A program made the position numbers and the translations under genes. A model generated the notes under the pieces. The model had not been told where the DNA came from. It made no database searches and was given only the letters and a program-made list of their open reading frames with translations. DNA of 64,000 bases from Agapanthus africanus (taxonomy: Eukaryota > Streptophyta > Magnoliopsida > Asparagales > Amaryllidaceae). Shown in pieces: positions 9,713 through 20,958 of this stretch (the stretch's first letter is position 1; each line of letters starts with the position of its first letter). The stretch spans positions 771,296,809 through 771,360,808 of the forward strand of contig CM057339.1 of assembly GCA_030015575.1 (NCBI GenBank), read 5' to 3'.

Positions 9713-11790
9713 TGTTAGTACATATGCCCTAGAGGCCATTACTGTATCATACTAGTTTGTATATTACTTGATGGAAGCTTGGGATATTCACAGTTGTATA
9801 AACAATCTTGCTCGAAATGGTAGTATGCTACTTGGTTTGTTTCTACTTTAATGTGTGCATGTGTTTCTTTTATCATATAGCCTATACACATTAGTGGAGC
9901 CCTTAGGATCTTTGCTTGATTACCGGCGTTGTGATGGCAGTCACACTAGTGGGGGCTGGGTAATCTACAAGCACATCCTTATACAGGTCCCTAGTCGTAG
10001 GACTATCAAGACAGGGTATTGATACTCCGGAGTAGACTAGCGTATGCGCTTCTCATTCCAGCAGGGGAGACAGTTTGTCCCACAGCCGTCAGTACGTCGT
10101 ACTTGAGATAGTATGCGGGTGCTCGTTAGGTTACGAGTACACTGGACAGGACTCGTCGGGAACTGTTGGTTGGTACTATACCTATCGTCAGTTATCAGTT
10201 CCCAGGTGACACGAGTACAGCTTAGTCCACTGACTTGACACTGTCACTTCGCCTCGAGTGTGTTCCCATTATACTTTGATTACTACCCTACCACGGCTCA
10301 AAGGAGTTGTGCAAACAGGTAGTAGTTGGGTACAGTCCCGAAGCACTTGGAGGCAGTGACGGTTAGACAGGATTCGTCTCTCCCGGTATTGGGAGTTGAT
10401 ATCGCGCTGTGTCAAGGAGAGCTATTACACATAGTCGTCCCTAGCCAGGGCAAGCGAGATATACTGGTAGGTTTCCAGTGTTATCTCAGGGTGTTCTGGG
10501 CTACACTCCGACACGACTTGTACCGCTATTAAAGGACTGACGTTTACCGCCCCCCTAGGCCCGCCATGCGATATTCTCAGACGAACAGACTGTACTGTAC
10601 GGAGGCTGTCACATTCAGGCTCAGAAGGAGTTCGGATGGGTTCACCTCATTAGTCTTCTTATCGGCATCTACCTGGGGACCGTTACGTACAGATAGTACC
10701 GCTTGCGGCCTGTGGTTAAACCCACTGCCAGCGTAGTGTCGAGTCTTTAGAGTCCCACACAGAGAACTATTCGCCTTTGGGCAAAACAGAGTAGAGGTCG
10801 CATGGTTTTGCGACAGGGTTCGTTCACATCCGCGCAATTGTGCACGTTTGGTGTCCGGGAAGTTATTACTAGCGGGCTTTGGTTTAAGACAAATCCTAGT
10901 ATACGTTTTGGGATTGGTTTTATCTCGTTTGTATTCGTGTTCCTCGGAACAGGGATGCGGGTGTGTATGCACGGTTGACAGAGACAGAAGCAGAGGATTC
11001 TCATTAGCGTTGTTGACTGTTGACCTTTTCTAAACCCTAATAAGAATAAGAAATATGATTAATAATAATATTAATTAAGTATTATCGTGCCATGGTTGGG
11101 TTGAAAGTTTGACTTTGTTGACTTGTTGATTTGTTGACCGGTTGACTATTTTGGACTTGTTGACCATCATCATTTCATGGCTATCATTTCATGGCTATGA
11201 CTTTTGCTTGCTTGCTGTTTACAAAATACATTAAATGCATGAAATGATAATGCCATTGACATGAACCATCACAAATACTTAATTATTATTATTATCATGA
11301 TTCTTTTTGTTTTTGAGAGCATGGTTGTAAAAAGTCTTTCTCATTATATCATTTCCGCTCTCTCTCATCTAAGCTCTCCCTCTTCCTCTTGCTCATGGTT
11401 CTCTTGTCTCATGAGTTGAGAAACAAGAACCATTGAGATAAAACCCTAAAAACACTTCTCTACTCACTCTAAAGTTCAAGGTCTAGCAACCCAAGGATTT
11501 TAGTTTCCTCTCGATTGAGGAAGGAGCTAAAGGTAGAAGCTTTCGGGTGGATCCATCTTCGGCACAAGGAGACGACGAGGTGAGGCCGATCCGACCACTA
11601 CAAGGAGTCGAAGAGAAGGAGTTTAAGATTAGGTATAACCCCTAACATAGCAGTTAAATTCTTAGTTAGGTTGTTAGATAGTTTGTTTAGCAAAGATCCG
11701 GTTACTAGTCCATGTTACCCTTCACCGAAAAATCATTTTTCACCATTTCCACAACCCCGAAAGAACCGGGGCGGGTAACGTGGACATACA
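9713..11790 (+). repeat. copia 3' LTR
   Basis: Direct repeat of 1610-3678, starting TGTTAGTACATATGCCC and ending ACATACA. Differences from the 5' copy are scattered substitutions and small indels. Confidence 0.93.
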
Positions 11791-12030
11791 CTCACGTGAG
11801 CGCCTCATTTTTCTAGTGTTTAACACTATTTTAGGCTCTTCATCCCTAGTGTTTAACACTACTTTAAATGCATCACGTGGGAACACATGATCGCCAAATA
11901 TGTGCTAGTCTTTAACACTATTTTCAAACTTGTCCCAGCCTAAATTGGCTAAATCTTCCAGAGGCAAGACTCCCCTTTTGAATGAGCCTCAAGTACACCC
12001 TTGTCTTCCAAGATTTATCATCTCATATGG

Positions 12031-12038
12031 TATATAAG
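12031..12038 (+). promoter_or_regulatory. TATA box candidate, conserved in three LTRs
   Basis: TATATAAG at 12031-12038 is followed at once by the hairpin word AGTGC-TCA-GCACT and then AATAAA. The identical box occurs at 23550-23557 and 55318-55325. Its conservation makes it a better LTR promoter candidate than the one at 642. No transcription start can be shown from sequence alone. Confidence 0.5.
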
Positions 12039-12383
12039 TGCTCAGCACTCAATAAACGACAAAATACGGTCAGAACCCAGACTCATGTTTAGCATTGCTA
12101 AATAATGGGGGGCTGAACCCAGACAAATGTTTAACAGTCTAAACAAAGGTCCAACATTTCAAACCTAATTGGACTTAGCCCAAGTTGGCCATAAGTCCTC
12201 AATTCAAATTTAACTGAGCCCATGTGCTCATAATCTAATTAATTGATCTTAGTCTCAAATTAGACTATAGATTTCCCAATCAACATTGGTTTAAGGGTAC
12301 ATCTCTTCACTCCTTTGATATTTGTCGTTGTAATCCTTCAACGTCTTCAGAGAGGTGACGGATCCCGATAACCAATCATTCCA

Positions 12384-12680
12384 TGGACTGTGGGGTCCTT
12401 AAACTCATGGACTATGATGTCTTTAAACTTTATAGACTATGACGTCTTTAAACTATGGACTGTGGGGTCCTTAAACTCATGGACTATGATGTCCTTAAAC
12501 TTTATAGACTATGACGTCTTTAAACTACGGACTGTGGGGTCCTTAAGCCCATGGACTATGATGTCCTTAACCTCGGACTGTGGGGACTTTAAGCCCATGG
12601 ACTATGATGTCCTTAACCTTTACAGACTATGATGTCTTTAAACTGGACCACCATGTCTTTAAACTGGTAATCGACCGCAG
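12384..12680 (+). repeat. tandem array of about 24-bp units with covarying ends
   Basis: About eleven units of the type GGAC-N6-GTCC followed by TTAAAC. The inner ends pair: GGAC/GTCC in most units, AGAC/GTCT in others. Equivalent arrays lie at 23903-24190, 55668-55910 (fewer units) and, diverged, at 63253-63420. The reading frame across it (12390-12632) is only a translation of the repeat. Confidence 0.85.
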
Positions 12681-12743
12681 TGTCCCTAAAATAAACAATA
12701 GAGCCCGAATGCTCTGTTATTGGATCTAAATGATCTCGTTAAG

Positions 12744-14950
12744 TGTTGGAGATAGTGCCCTCAGAGTCAATTATTGGATCACAGGCACGTGATTGCAATG
12801 ATTGAGGGAGGACCTATCCCGGTAGGACAGTCTTACACGAGATGATAGTATGCTATCTGGTTTATCTTTATCATCGTGTACTGCTTTAGGTGACCTGACA
12901 TGTCGCTATTACACGTTGATAGAGCCCCTAGGATTCTTGCTTGACTACCAGCAGTATGATGGCGATCATATACGTGGGAGCTGGTAGTCTATAAGCACAT
13001 CCTTAAAAGGTCCCTAGTCGTAGGAGTTTCGAGACAGGGCATCGATACTCCATTAGTAGACTAGTGTATACAGTCGAGACCCCGACGAGGGACGGTGGCC
13101 GGTCTCACAAGCCACTGGTGTCAGTTGGTTCACCTAAGATGTATACAGGTGCTCATTGGGTTATGAGTACACCGGACAGGACTCGCCGGGAACCTTCTAG
13201 TTGGTCTTATACCAGACGTCAGATAGCAGTTCCCTGGTGACATGTGTACAGGTTAGTTCATCGACCTGAGATCGTCATTTGTCTCATGTGAGTTCCCACT
13301 GTGCTTTGATTACTACCCTACCACGGCTCAAAGGAGTCATGCAAACAGGTTTTAGTTGGGTACAGTCCCGAGCCACATGGAGGCAGTGAGCGGATCTGAA
13401 GGGGTTCGCCTCTCCCGGTATTGGGGGTGAGGTCGCGCTGTGTCTAGGAGAGCCATTACACAAAGCCCTCGGCCGAGGCAGGAGATTTACTGGTAGGTAT
13501 TCCAGTAGTATCTCAGGGTGTTCTGGGCTACACTCCGACACGACTTGTACCGCTTTTGGGGGTCTGACTTTTACCAACCCCCTAGGCCCGACATGCGATG
13601 CTCATAGACGAACGGACCGGACTGTACGGATATTGTCACTGACAGGCTCAGTAGGGTGTCAGGATGAGTTCGCTCATCGACGTCCCTTTCGGTCAATAGC
13701 TGGTGGCCCGTCACGTATTGGCTACTACCTCTGACGTGCTAGTGGTTAAATCCACAGCCATAGTATTGACGAGTCTTTAGAGTCCATCACACTTTCAGTT
13801 ACTCAAGCTTTCGGGCAAAACGCTGTTGAGGCCGTATGGAGATATGGCAGGGTCCGATCAGATACGTGCGGTATTGCACAGATCAAGATCGGACTGTTTG
13901 TACTAGAGGCCGTATGGATATATGGCAGGGTTCGATCAGATATGTGCGGTATTGCACGGATCAGGATCGGACGGATATTACTAGCCGGCTTTGTTTTAAG
14001 CCGGATCCTAGTTTAGTACAGTGTAGATTTTGTCTCATTGCATTTGTATCCGGTCGGAAGACAGATGCAGGTGTGTATGCACAGTATCGGGGTTTTCCTG
14101 TAATTTATTACGGGACTAGTTTTCTGGAGTTGCCAGTTTGCATTCCGTTCCGGCCGGTTTTCCTTTGTTCCTTCCCGGCCGGACTTTTCCGATGGAGGGG
14201 GTAATTTGCAGTTTTGCAAATTACATTTGTGGAGGGGGTTTCATGCATTATGAGGCATTATGATGGTTTAAGCATCTTTTCTTTTTCCTTCATAATGGTT
14301 AGCATTTATTGTGATTGGATTTGAAAAGGATTAGATTAGAAATGAGATGAGTGTTGATGTGAAACTTGCTTTTGATGTGGTCACCTCTTTGATCTCCTAC
14401 ACTCACCTCCCTTGTTGAAACCCACCCTATTCTTATGTGTGGCCGGCCACTTGAGGGAAGCGGAGGGGATTCATTTTGTAGAGTGATATCTTCATCTCAT
14501 TTCATTTTTCCTTTGCTAGAAAAATGATTCCACACATCTCTCCATAGTTCATTCTTTGATTCCTCCATCATGGCAACTACTTACCCCAAATGAGACAAGC
14601 ATCATCTACACTACATTCTACAACAAATCTTGGGCACGTCGACTTGCCAGCTTCGTGCCCGAGTTGCCTCGGTATTGAGGTGGGAGCCCGTAAAAGATGC
14701 AGACGATGTGGTGCCATTTCGGCAAGGAGACGACGACCGGAGTTTCCGCGGGAGATCGGGACGATGACGAGAAGACCGGAGGACACGGATCACTCGGTAT
14801 ATCTCTCACCCTTTCTCTTGATTGCTAGTATCGGTTAATGGTTACGATCCGGGTATATTGTCCGCGGTAGCGCCAGTTTAAAGTTAAGAAAAATTTTGAT
14901 TCCGTATTTTGGCCTCGGATAGACGGCCGGGGCGCTGCCGTGGCGCAACA
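12744..14950 (+). mobile_element. solo LTR of a copia element
   Basis: A single LTR of 2207 bp beginning TGTTGGAGATAG and ending GGCGCAACA, flanked by a perfect 5-bp duplication ttaag (12739-12743 and 14951-14955). Uninterrupted LTR-1 reads gatcccgttaagttgatc there. It is the same subfamily as 57242-59268 and more distantly related to the LTR at 1610. No internal region remains, so it formed by LTR-LTR recombination after insertion. Short reading frames inside are not supported as genes. Confidence 0.9.
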
Positions 14951-15460
14951 TTAAGTTGATCTTAGTCTGAAATTAGACTAATGTATCCTTAACATTCGTT
15001 TAAGTTGATCTTAGTCTCAAATGTGACTAATGTATCCTTAAACCCAACCCCAAACCCAAATATAAGAAAATACGGATTTGGACTAATCCATGCCCTACGG
15101 GCGATAACATAAATTAGTCTTCGTATACAATCAACGGGAAACCAAAAACAAAACAAACACACACAACACGAAGTGACCATCTGGAGAAGGAGAAAGTGGT
15201 TACTGCAATGCGGTAGCGTAATTAACTGCAGGAGCTTGCGCCTGTAGGGAAGAGCGTCCCCACAATCAAAAACCCTTCAACGAGGGGGAATCTGACGAAA
15301 TCTGCTACATCGGCCGCATCCGTTTAAACCTTCGATACATGGTGTCATAAATCAACTTGGCATCTTCGGAGAGGTGGACGGATAGCACCAATTAGCATCT
15401 GCCCCCAAATTCAGGCAAGACGAACCTACGCGGTTTCGTCTCTGTATTTGGAGGAGAACA
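14951..15460 (+). repeat. LTR-0, right end
   Basis: Matches 24260-24762 and 55980-56490. Contains hairpin TTAGTCT/AGACTAA (14962-14981) and the conserved tail ending GAGGAGAACA at 15460. The LTR end is fixed by comparison: LTR-0 and LTR-2 both continue into the copia relic right after this point, whereas LTR-1 continues into an element interior. Confidence 0.85.
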
Positions 15461-16226
15461 GGTACTTGACACTATTCTAAAGTGTTTTAGAATGGACGAC
15501 TCCTGGCGTGGTGTACCTGCAGGTGATGGAGTCACCCTCTCTAAAGGTGTCTTACAGACCAAAGGGGAGAGGGATCTGCATGATTAGCATATCACTTGCT
15601 TAGGCAATTGAGTTAATCATGAAATGTCAAGTACGACACCAGATGTTGTTTTTGCACTAGCTACAATAAACATATATTAATCCAATCCTGGAGAAATGTA
15701 GGGAAGCAGTTTATGAACATAAATGGATGTTCTAGGGATATGGTAACAGCAGCCTCCTTCAGGAGACGATTATCATTTCAGGCTTCCAAGGTGACCTGGA
15801 TGACAGAGTGGCTGTCTGAGTTATAGTTTTTCCCTCTTCTGAGGGACAGTATGTCGGACAGGTGATCCAAGAGGATACTAAGGAAGGCATAGCGCAGGAT
15901 ACTGATTAAATTCAGTGGATGATACGGTCTAAGAAGTTTGCTGGATTTGGAGTTCATTTATGAACTGGATCCTATTAGATATCCAGACAAATTATAAGAC
16001 AAGGTATTGCTCATTTCGGGAGATAGCTTTCTCCACGAAGTTGAGATATAGAGAGATACAGAAAGAAACACTGAAGCGAATCTACTCACAGAGGCTATTT
16101 CTCGAACACACTAGTTTCACAAACGAGCTTTGCGAAACTTCTTTGTAGAGAAGTTAGGTGTTCGGTATCACACGAGCTGTGAGTATGCGACACCGCAATA
16201 ATTGGCCATAAGTGCAAGTGGAAGAT
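15461..16226 (+). pseudogene. copia relic, RT C-terminus and RNase H (copy 1)
   Basis: Translated in pieces it resembles the end of the copia polyprotein: it aligns with the segment starting at RYIDTVLKSFGMED of the element at 1610 and is riddled with stops. A polypurine tract (aagtggaagat) and a copia LTR start at 16227 follow. It is almost identical to 56491-57241, including an identical 62-codon open stretch (15960-16148 and 56975-57163), which shows recent duplication rather than selection. The 5' part of this element is missing because the Tat LTR had inserted here. Confidence 0.8.
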
Positions 16227-16378
16227 TGTTGGTTATAGTGCCATCAAGGCAATTATCATAGTCGCAGGTAGCTGATTATGATGATTGAGAGAGGACCTAT
16301 ACCGGTAGAACAGTCTTACTCGAGATGATAGTATGCTATTTGGTTTGTCTTTATCATCACTATTACATGTTGATAGAG
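16227..16378 (+). repeat. truncated copia LTR at a rearrangement junction
   Basis: Starts TGTTGGTTATAGTGCC like 57242 and runs for about 150 bp to gatagagc. It then switches to Tat 3'-region sequence equivalent to 48068. Short shared bases (gc-t/c-cata) lie at the join. Confidence 0.8.
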
Positions 16379-16619
16379 CTCATAAAGTTGGAAAGCCTTA
16401 GGAGGCAGATCTGAACCTGAGTCCTAAGCCATCGCTGTCCTACGAGGAGATCGAAATAGACTATCCACAAAATGCGTTTACTAAAAAGGACACACCACTA
16501 TGAAGCAAAATATGTCTTTTATTCATGAATCAGAATGAATACAAAAGTACAATTTATGAAAGAATCAAAAAATACTCTCATTCAGGAGTACGTACAAAAG
16601 AAAAATAAAAAAATATACA
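16379..16619 (+). other. Tat 3' region fragment, non-coding
   Basis: Matches 48069-48310. Contains an inverted repeat CTTAGGA (16397-16403) / TCCTAAG (16422-16428). It forms the downstream flank of the minus-strand PMD gene and shows no gene of its own. Confidence 0.7.
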
Positions 16620-17320
16620 ATTCTTCAAGCCGGCGGACGATTTAATAGATTTGCCAGTTCATCCTTTTTCCGCTGGGCCTCGGCTTTATGATTCATTATC
16701 GTTAAGAGACGGGCCTCCGCTTTAGACTGTTGGGCCTGGTACGAGGCAAGCCGACTTTCAAGCTCCTTTTTGGTAATTTTATGAGCTTCGACCATTTCGC
16801 GAGTGAAAATGATGGCTTTATCAATGGCTACCACCTCCCTGATAGCTTCTTGAAGCACCTGCCAAAGTTCATACGTCCGAGTGGTCTTGGCCGTAAGATT
16901 AGCTTGAAGTTTCCCCCAGCGCGGTTGAAGCCAGCTTCCTTTCTGAAAATTTTCGGCCGAGCCTCTACTCGCATGACAGCATATTTGTGGCGCACCGTTC
17001 GATCAGCCCCCGCAAGCTCGCCTTTGCAGCCACAACCTCTGAAGGAAGACGCGAGCACTCAAGGCTATGTAAGCAAGCCTCCACCCGACGACAAAACTCA
17101 ACCCAGACTTGCACCAATGTTTCTCTATGGTAAGCAGCAAGAAAGGGGAGAGAACTGTTGGCTTCGGAGGCAAATTCTTCGGCCGTGATCAAACTACTAG
17201 CACGAAGGTCTTCGATCAGAGCTGACAAAGTGTGAAGGCTTAGCTCTGCCATCCGTTCCGAGGCACGTAGAGCATAGGGGACGAGCGGCATGACGATGCG
17301 AGATTCCAGCGTGGTAAGAA

Positions 17321-17406
17321 CTGGCAAAGCTGTTAAGATTCATAAAAAGAAATCAGCGAGACTTGCAAGCAAAGAACAGGTGGAACAACGTCGAAACTTT
17401 ACTTAC
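17321..17406 (-). other. intron in antisense PMD gene, copy 1
   Basis: Minus-strand donor GTAAGT at 17406-17401 and acceptor CAG ending at 17321, 86 bp. Conserved at 49009-49094 in copy 2. Removal joins two open exons in frame (phase 1). Confidence 0.7.
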
Positions 17407-17481
17407 CCACAGTCATGCATGAAGGGTCTGAAGGATCCCCAGGCCCGTCAAGAATCTCAACTTCGTCATCGGCTTCCAGAA

Positions 17482-17551
17482 CTACAGAAGTCATCAGTAT
17501 CGTTATATGAAATAATAATAATGTCATGAGGAGAAGGCAAATAACACTAAC
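17482..17551 (-). other. intron in antisense PMD gene, copy 1
   Basis: Minus-strand donor GTTAGT from 17551 and acceptor TGTAG ending at 17482, 70 bp. Conserved at 49170-49239 in copy 2. Confidence 0.65.
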
Positions 17552-18133
17552 CTTGCCCGGAAGAGAGGACGATGCGTTGAAGGGATATCGCCTACGGAGC
17601 GGCCATCTCTAGCAAATGCTGAAAGGATTTTCTGGGAGACAAATCAGCGATAGACGCCGCCAACCCGCGCAATTCCGAATACATAGAAAGGTTCAGATAA
17701 TGGAGATATTATTAAAATAAAATATAGAAGGCTATCTTCGATGCTCATCCCGCTCTGAACTAGAGGGATAGCAGCTTCGGCGGCCTCCTCTATGCCCCCA
17801 GGCACATCATCGGGGACTGAGCCGGTATAACAACTTCCAATTGAGGAGCAGTGGCCACCGCTGCAGGCTCCAATGAAAGGACGGTAGACTCGACTACCTG
17901 TCCCATAGTCTCCGGGCCGTCCCCAGAAAGATCCATTGAATCCGCGGCCAATGAAGATGCCTCTTCCAGGAAAGCAAGCACCGGGGGAACGAAAATCACC
18001 AATGGGAGCTCCGTGGCAGGAAGAACAACTGTATCGACCCCCTCCACACTTAGTAGTGTCTCATCGGGGATATTTACAAAGTCCATAGTCAAGGCGCAAC
18101 TCGAACTCAGATCCTCTGCCATTGACGAAGTCC

Positions 18134-18210
18134 CTGCAAAGTTTTCACGAAAATAAGGATATATATATATATAGCAGTGCAAAATACTACAAAAAGATAT
18201 ATAAGTATAC
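18134..18210 (-). other. intron in antisense PMD gene, copy 1
   Basis: Minus-strand donor GTATAC from 18210 and acceptor TTTGCAG ending at 18134, 77 bp, containing a TA microsatellite. Conserved at 49823-49907 in copy 2. Confidence 0.6.
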
Positions 18211-20763
18211 CAATGCGCAGAGGAGCTTCTAGTATGGCTTGTTCAAGCCGACGTTCCTTTCTGAGGAGGTGTGCTTGCCGGGGTTCGAGGACCTATAAAT
18301 ATCCGCCATATCGATGGAGGATCTTCGTAGAAGATGACGGCAGGATAAGGCATCTTCGGGACCCTTACATTTTCAGTCTTATCCTGGAAGCGTCTTATCA
18401 CCTCAACCAATTGTGCGGCTTCCTCGACAGATGAACCTGGAAAAAGAAGACTACCATCCGGCTCTTTCATAGCTAGTGGTTCATCTTGAAAGATAGGCTC
18501 TGATTCCACTAAAAAGTCGAGCAGATTAGTGATCGTCTTCTTTCGCCTCTTGGACCCAGAACTAACACCACAAGACGATCGCTTCTTTCACTTCGGTGCT
18601 TTAGTGCGACGTTGACCCACTTCGCCTTCAATATCCTCTCTTGGCGGTGCTACCGATGACGACACTGCCATTGCTGACACCGCAGCTGATGATACTGCTG
18701 CTGGCGCCTTATCAGAAGCTCTTGCCTGAGCTCTAGTGCGCATCGGCATCCCAACTGTCGGGGTCAAGTCCACATTCGCCGCCTCAGGAATAAGTATGGT
18801 ACCAGCATCCCTCAAGAGAGGGCGAACCATTGTCCGCGGTCGCGGCGGGACTCACGTAGACTGGAGCGAGGCGGGAGCTCTAAGCCTAAAAAGTATCCTC
18901 CTCTCCTCAGCAATGATTGGACTAACCTGGTAGCGATACCAACCCATAAAAGCCCCCACGCACCTCGGAATGTAGTCGGCTTCGGGGATCATGAATTGAG
19001 AACCGGTGTTCAGCCTCATGAAATGGTGGGTGGCGTCACGAACAGCTTCCAAAGAAGGGCGGGGTTCCACTGTGAATGCTTCAAAGGGAACACCCTGGTC
19101 ATAACCCAATTTCCGGGCAAAGCGGTGTGGATTGTACCGCATGAAAAGATCCGCATTGTTTCGACGAAACACCAGATAACCGGGTCTGATTGAATACAAG
19201 TGCATGGCTTCCTTGGGCTTCAAGGAGGGTGCTCCCTCTTTCGACAAGTCAAAAGGCTGTTGAACAGGTCCCGAGGGAGAAGAGAGGATTCGTTCATTAA
19301 ATACCATTCCCCCTTCGTTGGCATATGGATTGAGTAGCACACGAAGAGCCCCTAATTGAGTCGGGTCAAAAGCAGAAGCGTCCACCAACCTCATGAGCCG
19401 CGGAAAGGTATAAGCATCATAAAAGCTGGGTCTCTGGTGTGCCGCAAATGCCCCAAGCACGTGCATCTCAATCCATGATGTAAAGTAATGAAGAGAGAAA
19501 CTCACTACGTTCACGCCTGGGGTTGAGGTATTGGCTGCAGTGCTTATCCCATGGTATAGATGCGACAGCCCTGCGATGCCCACGGCTAGTCGCGTCCCTT
19601 CGGCGATGCGATGAGCAGGGTAAATGACCGAGGCTCTCATGAATCGACGGTGCGTTGGAACGTCAAACCAACTGAGCCAAATGCTGATAAAGCCGATAAA
19701 GAAAGTTTCTTCATCCATGCCAGGAGATGCGATCGACTCGAAAGGTACAGCTGACAAGACTGGAATGTAGAACTGGGGCAAATCCTCTTCTCTAGCCGGT
19801 AGCCTATTTAAACCAAACCCGAAGGGGGTCGTTGATATTCGTGAACTTCGGAGCTGCCTTTGATAGAACGTATCCATGAAGGAAGCAGGCGATAAAGCTT
19901 TTAAAAGTGACGCCCTGCTCTTCTGACTCCGTTAACAGCCTCTCAAAAATCCCAGAGTCTTGATTAGACTCAGATACTTGTGGCGGACGACATTTTCAGT
20001 TGACAAGCCGTCAAGCGTAGCGGGCACCGTCTCGAAGGCATACTCATCATAGGGCAACAATTCTTCGTAAGGCGCTCCCCTAATCGGTAAACCTGAGATC
20101 TCGCGAAAATCTTCCAAAGAGATCGAAACTTCGTGGTCCCCTAACAAGAAAGTGTTGGTGGGAAGATTCCATTGATTAAGGAAAGCTTTAACCCACCATA
20201 CATAAGGAGACTGATAATGGAAGAGAGACGCGTACACCGCCTGGTAAACCCCGACCTTCTGTAGTCGCGCACGATGAGCGGACAAGATGTAATGAGCCCG
20301 GAGAAGGTAGCCCGTGGGGTGGCGAGGGGTAAGCCCTATCTTGTAAACTTGTCCCCAAGGCTGGGCTTCACCTTGACAGATACGACGCTCCAAGATGTTT
20401 ATGGCCGGCACAGGCTGATTTAGTATCCCAGTTGTCGACGGCTCGAGCCGGCCGGTAGGGGTCCAATTTGCCACCTCTATAGCAAATGCAGTCCGCGGAC
20501 GGTCCATCGGCAAGAATGGGCGGATAGGCTCTATTGGTACCTCGCAAAGTAAGCTTCGACGACCGCAGATGATATGACCATACCAGGTCTCCCATAAAAG
20601 TAAATTGGTGCAATCAGGGTCGTGAGCTCTAATCATCGCCATCACCTCTTCGTCAGACTGTGATTGAGGAAAGGCAGCCTCCGAGCGGGTGAAAGGGAAG
20701 TATGGAACAGAAGCCATTATTCCTGAAACAAAGGAAAAGAAACTGTTAGTGAAGCCCACACAT

Positions 20764-20764
20764 G

Positions 20765-20804
<40 letters not shown>
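20764..20804. repeat. (TA)n microsatellite
   Basis: About 40 bp of TA dinucleotides just upstream of the PMD start. The matching site in copy 2 (52558-52580) carries (TG)n instead. Confidence 0.95.
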
Positions 20805-20806
<2 letters not shown>

Positions 20807-20958
20807 AGAAGACAGTGGAAGAAAGAGACAAACAACTTATTTTATAGGACCATTGATTACAAAACACATGGGCCCCACAAAGTCAATATGGAGGCTCACT
20901 AATAATGTGGCTGGGCAATCATCATGAGAACAAAAGGAAGATTCTTAATAAATTCAAA

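Larger units (their letters stand above)
1610..11790 (+). mobile_element. Ty1/copia LTR retrotransposon, defective
   Basis: A complete 10.2-kb element: 5' LTR 1610-3678, initiator-Met primer site 3680-3695, long leader, gag-pol in the order gag-PR-IN-RT-RNase H (5759-9698), polypurine tract and 3' LTR 9713-11790. The PR-IN-RT-RH order is diagnostic of Ty1/copia. It is inserted in LTR-0, in the second CACGTG box of a paired box. The two LTRs differ by scattered substitutions. Several in-frame stops and two frameshifts in RT make it non-autonomous. The LTRs are related to those at 12744-14950 and 57242-59268, which are another subfamily of the same lineage. Confidence 0.93.
11791..12743 (+). 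repeat. LTR-0, middle part
   Basis: Continues the Tat-type LTR after the copia insertion; it matches 23315-24260 and 55080-55985. It includes TTA-loop hairpins TAGTGT/ACACTA at 11814-11828 and 11847-11861, the promoter candidate at 12031, and a short tandem array (12384-12680). It ends at the target duplication of the solo LTR (ttaag, 12739-12743). Confidence 0.88.
16620..20717 (-). pseudogene. antisense plant mobile domain gene, copy 1
   Basis: Minus-strand gene starting at ATG 20717 (MASVPYF). The N-terminal half is a PMD-family domain (PF10536-like): NLPTNTFLLGD, then EDFREISGLPIRG, then WLSWFDVPTHRRF and LAVGIAGLSHLYHG, spanning about 20650-18850. A basic stretch resembling a nuclear signal follows (about 18540-18640), then acidic and Ala/Val-rich exons, and a coiled-coil-like C-terminus rich in Glu, Ala and Lys ending at 16625. 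Breaks: a frameshift near 19940, a stop at about 18590, a 95-bp deletion at 18290 relative to copy 2, and damaged splice sites (17735 donor AT, acceptor near 17674). PMD proteins are linked to silencing and genome stability; this copy's role is unknown. Confidence 0.8.

Noticed and set aside
12390..12632. 80-codon repetitive reading frame (also 23909-24151)
   Set aside because: A direct translation of the 24-bp tandem units, with no start context or relatives.
15960..16148. identical 62-codon reading frame in two places (also 56975)
   Set aside because: Part of a decayed copia RNase H region; identity reflects recent duplication of the whole relic.
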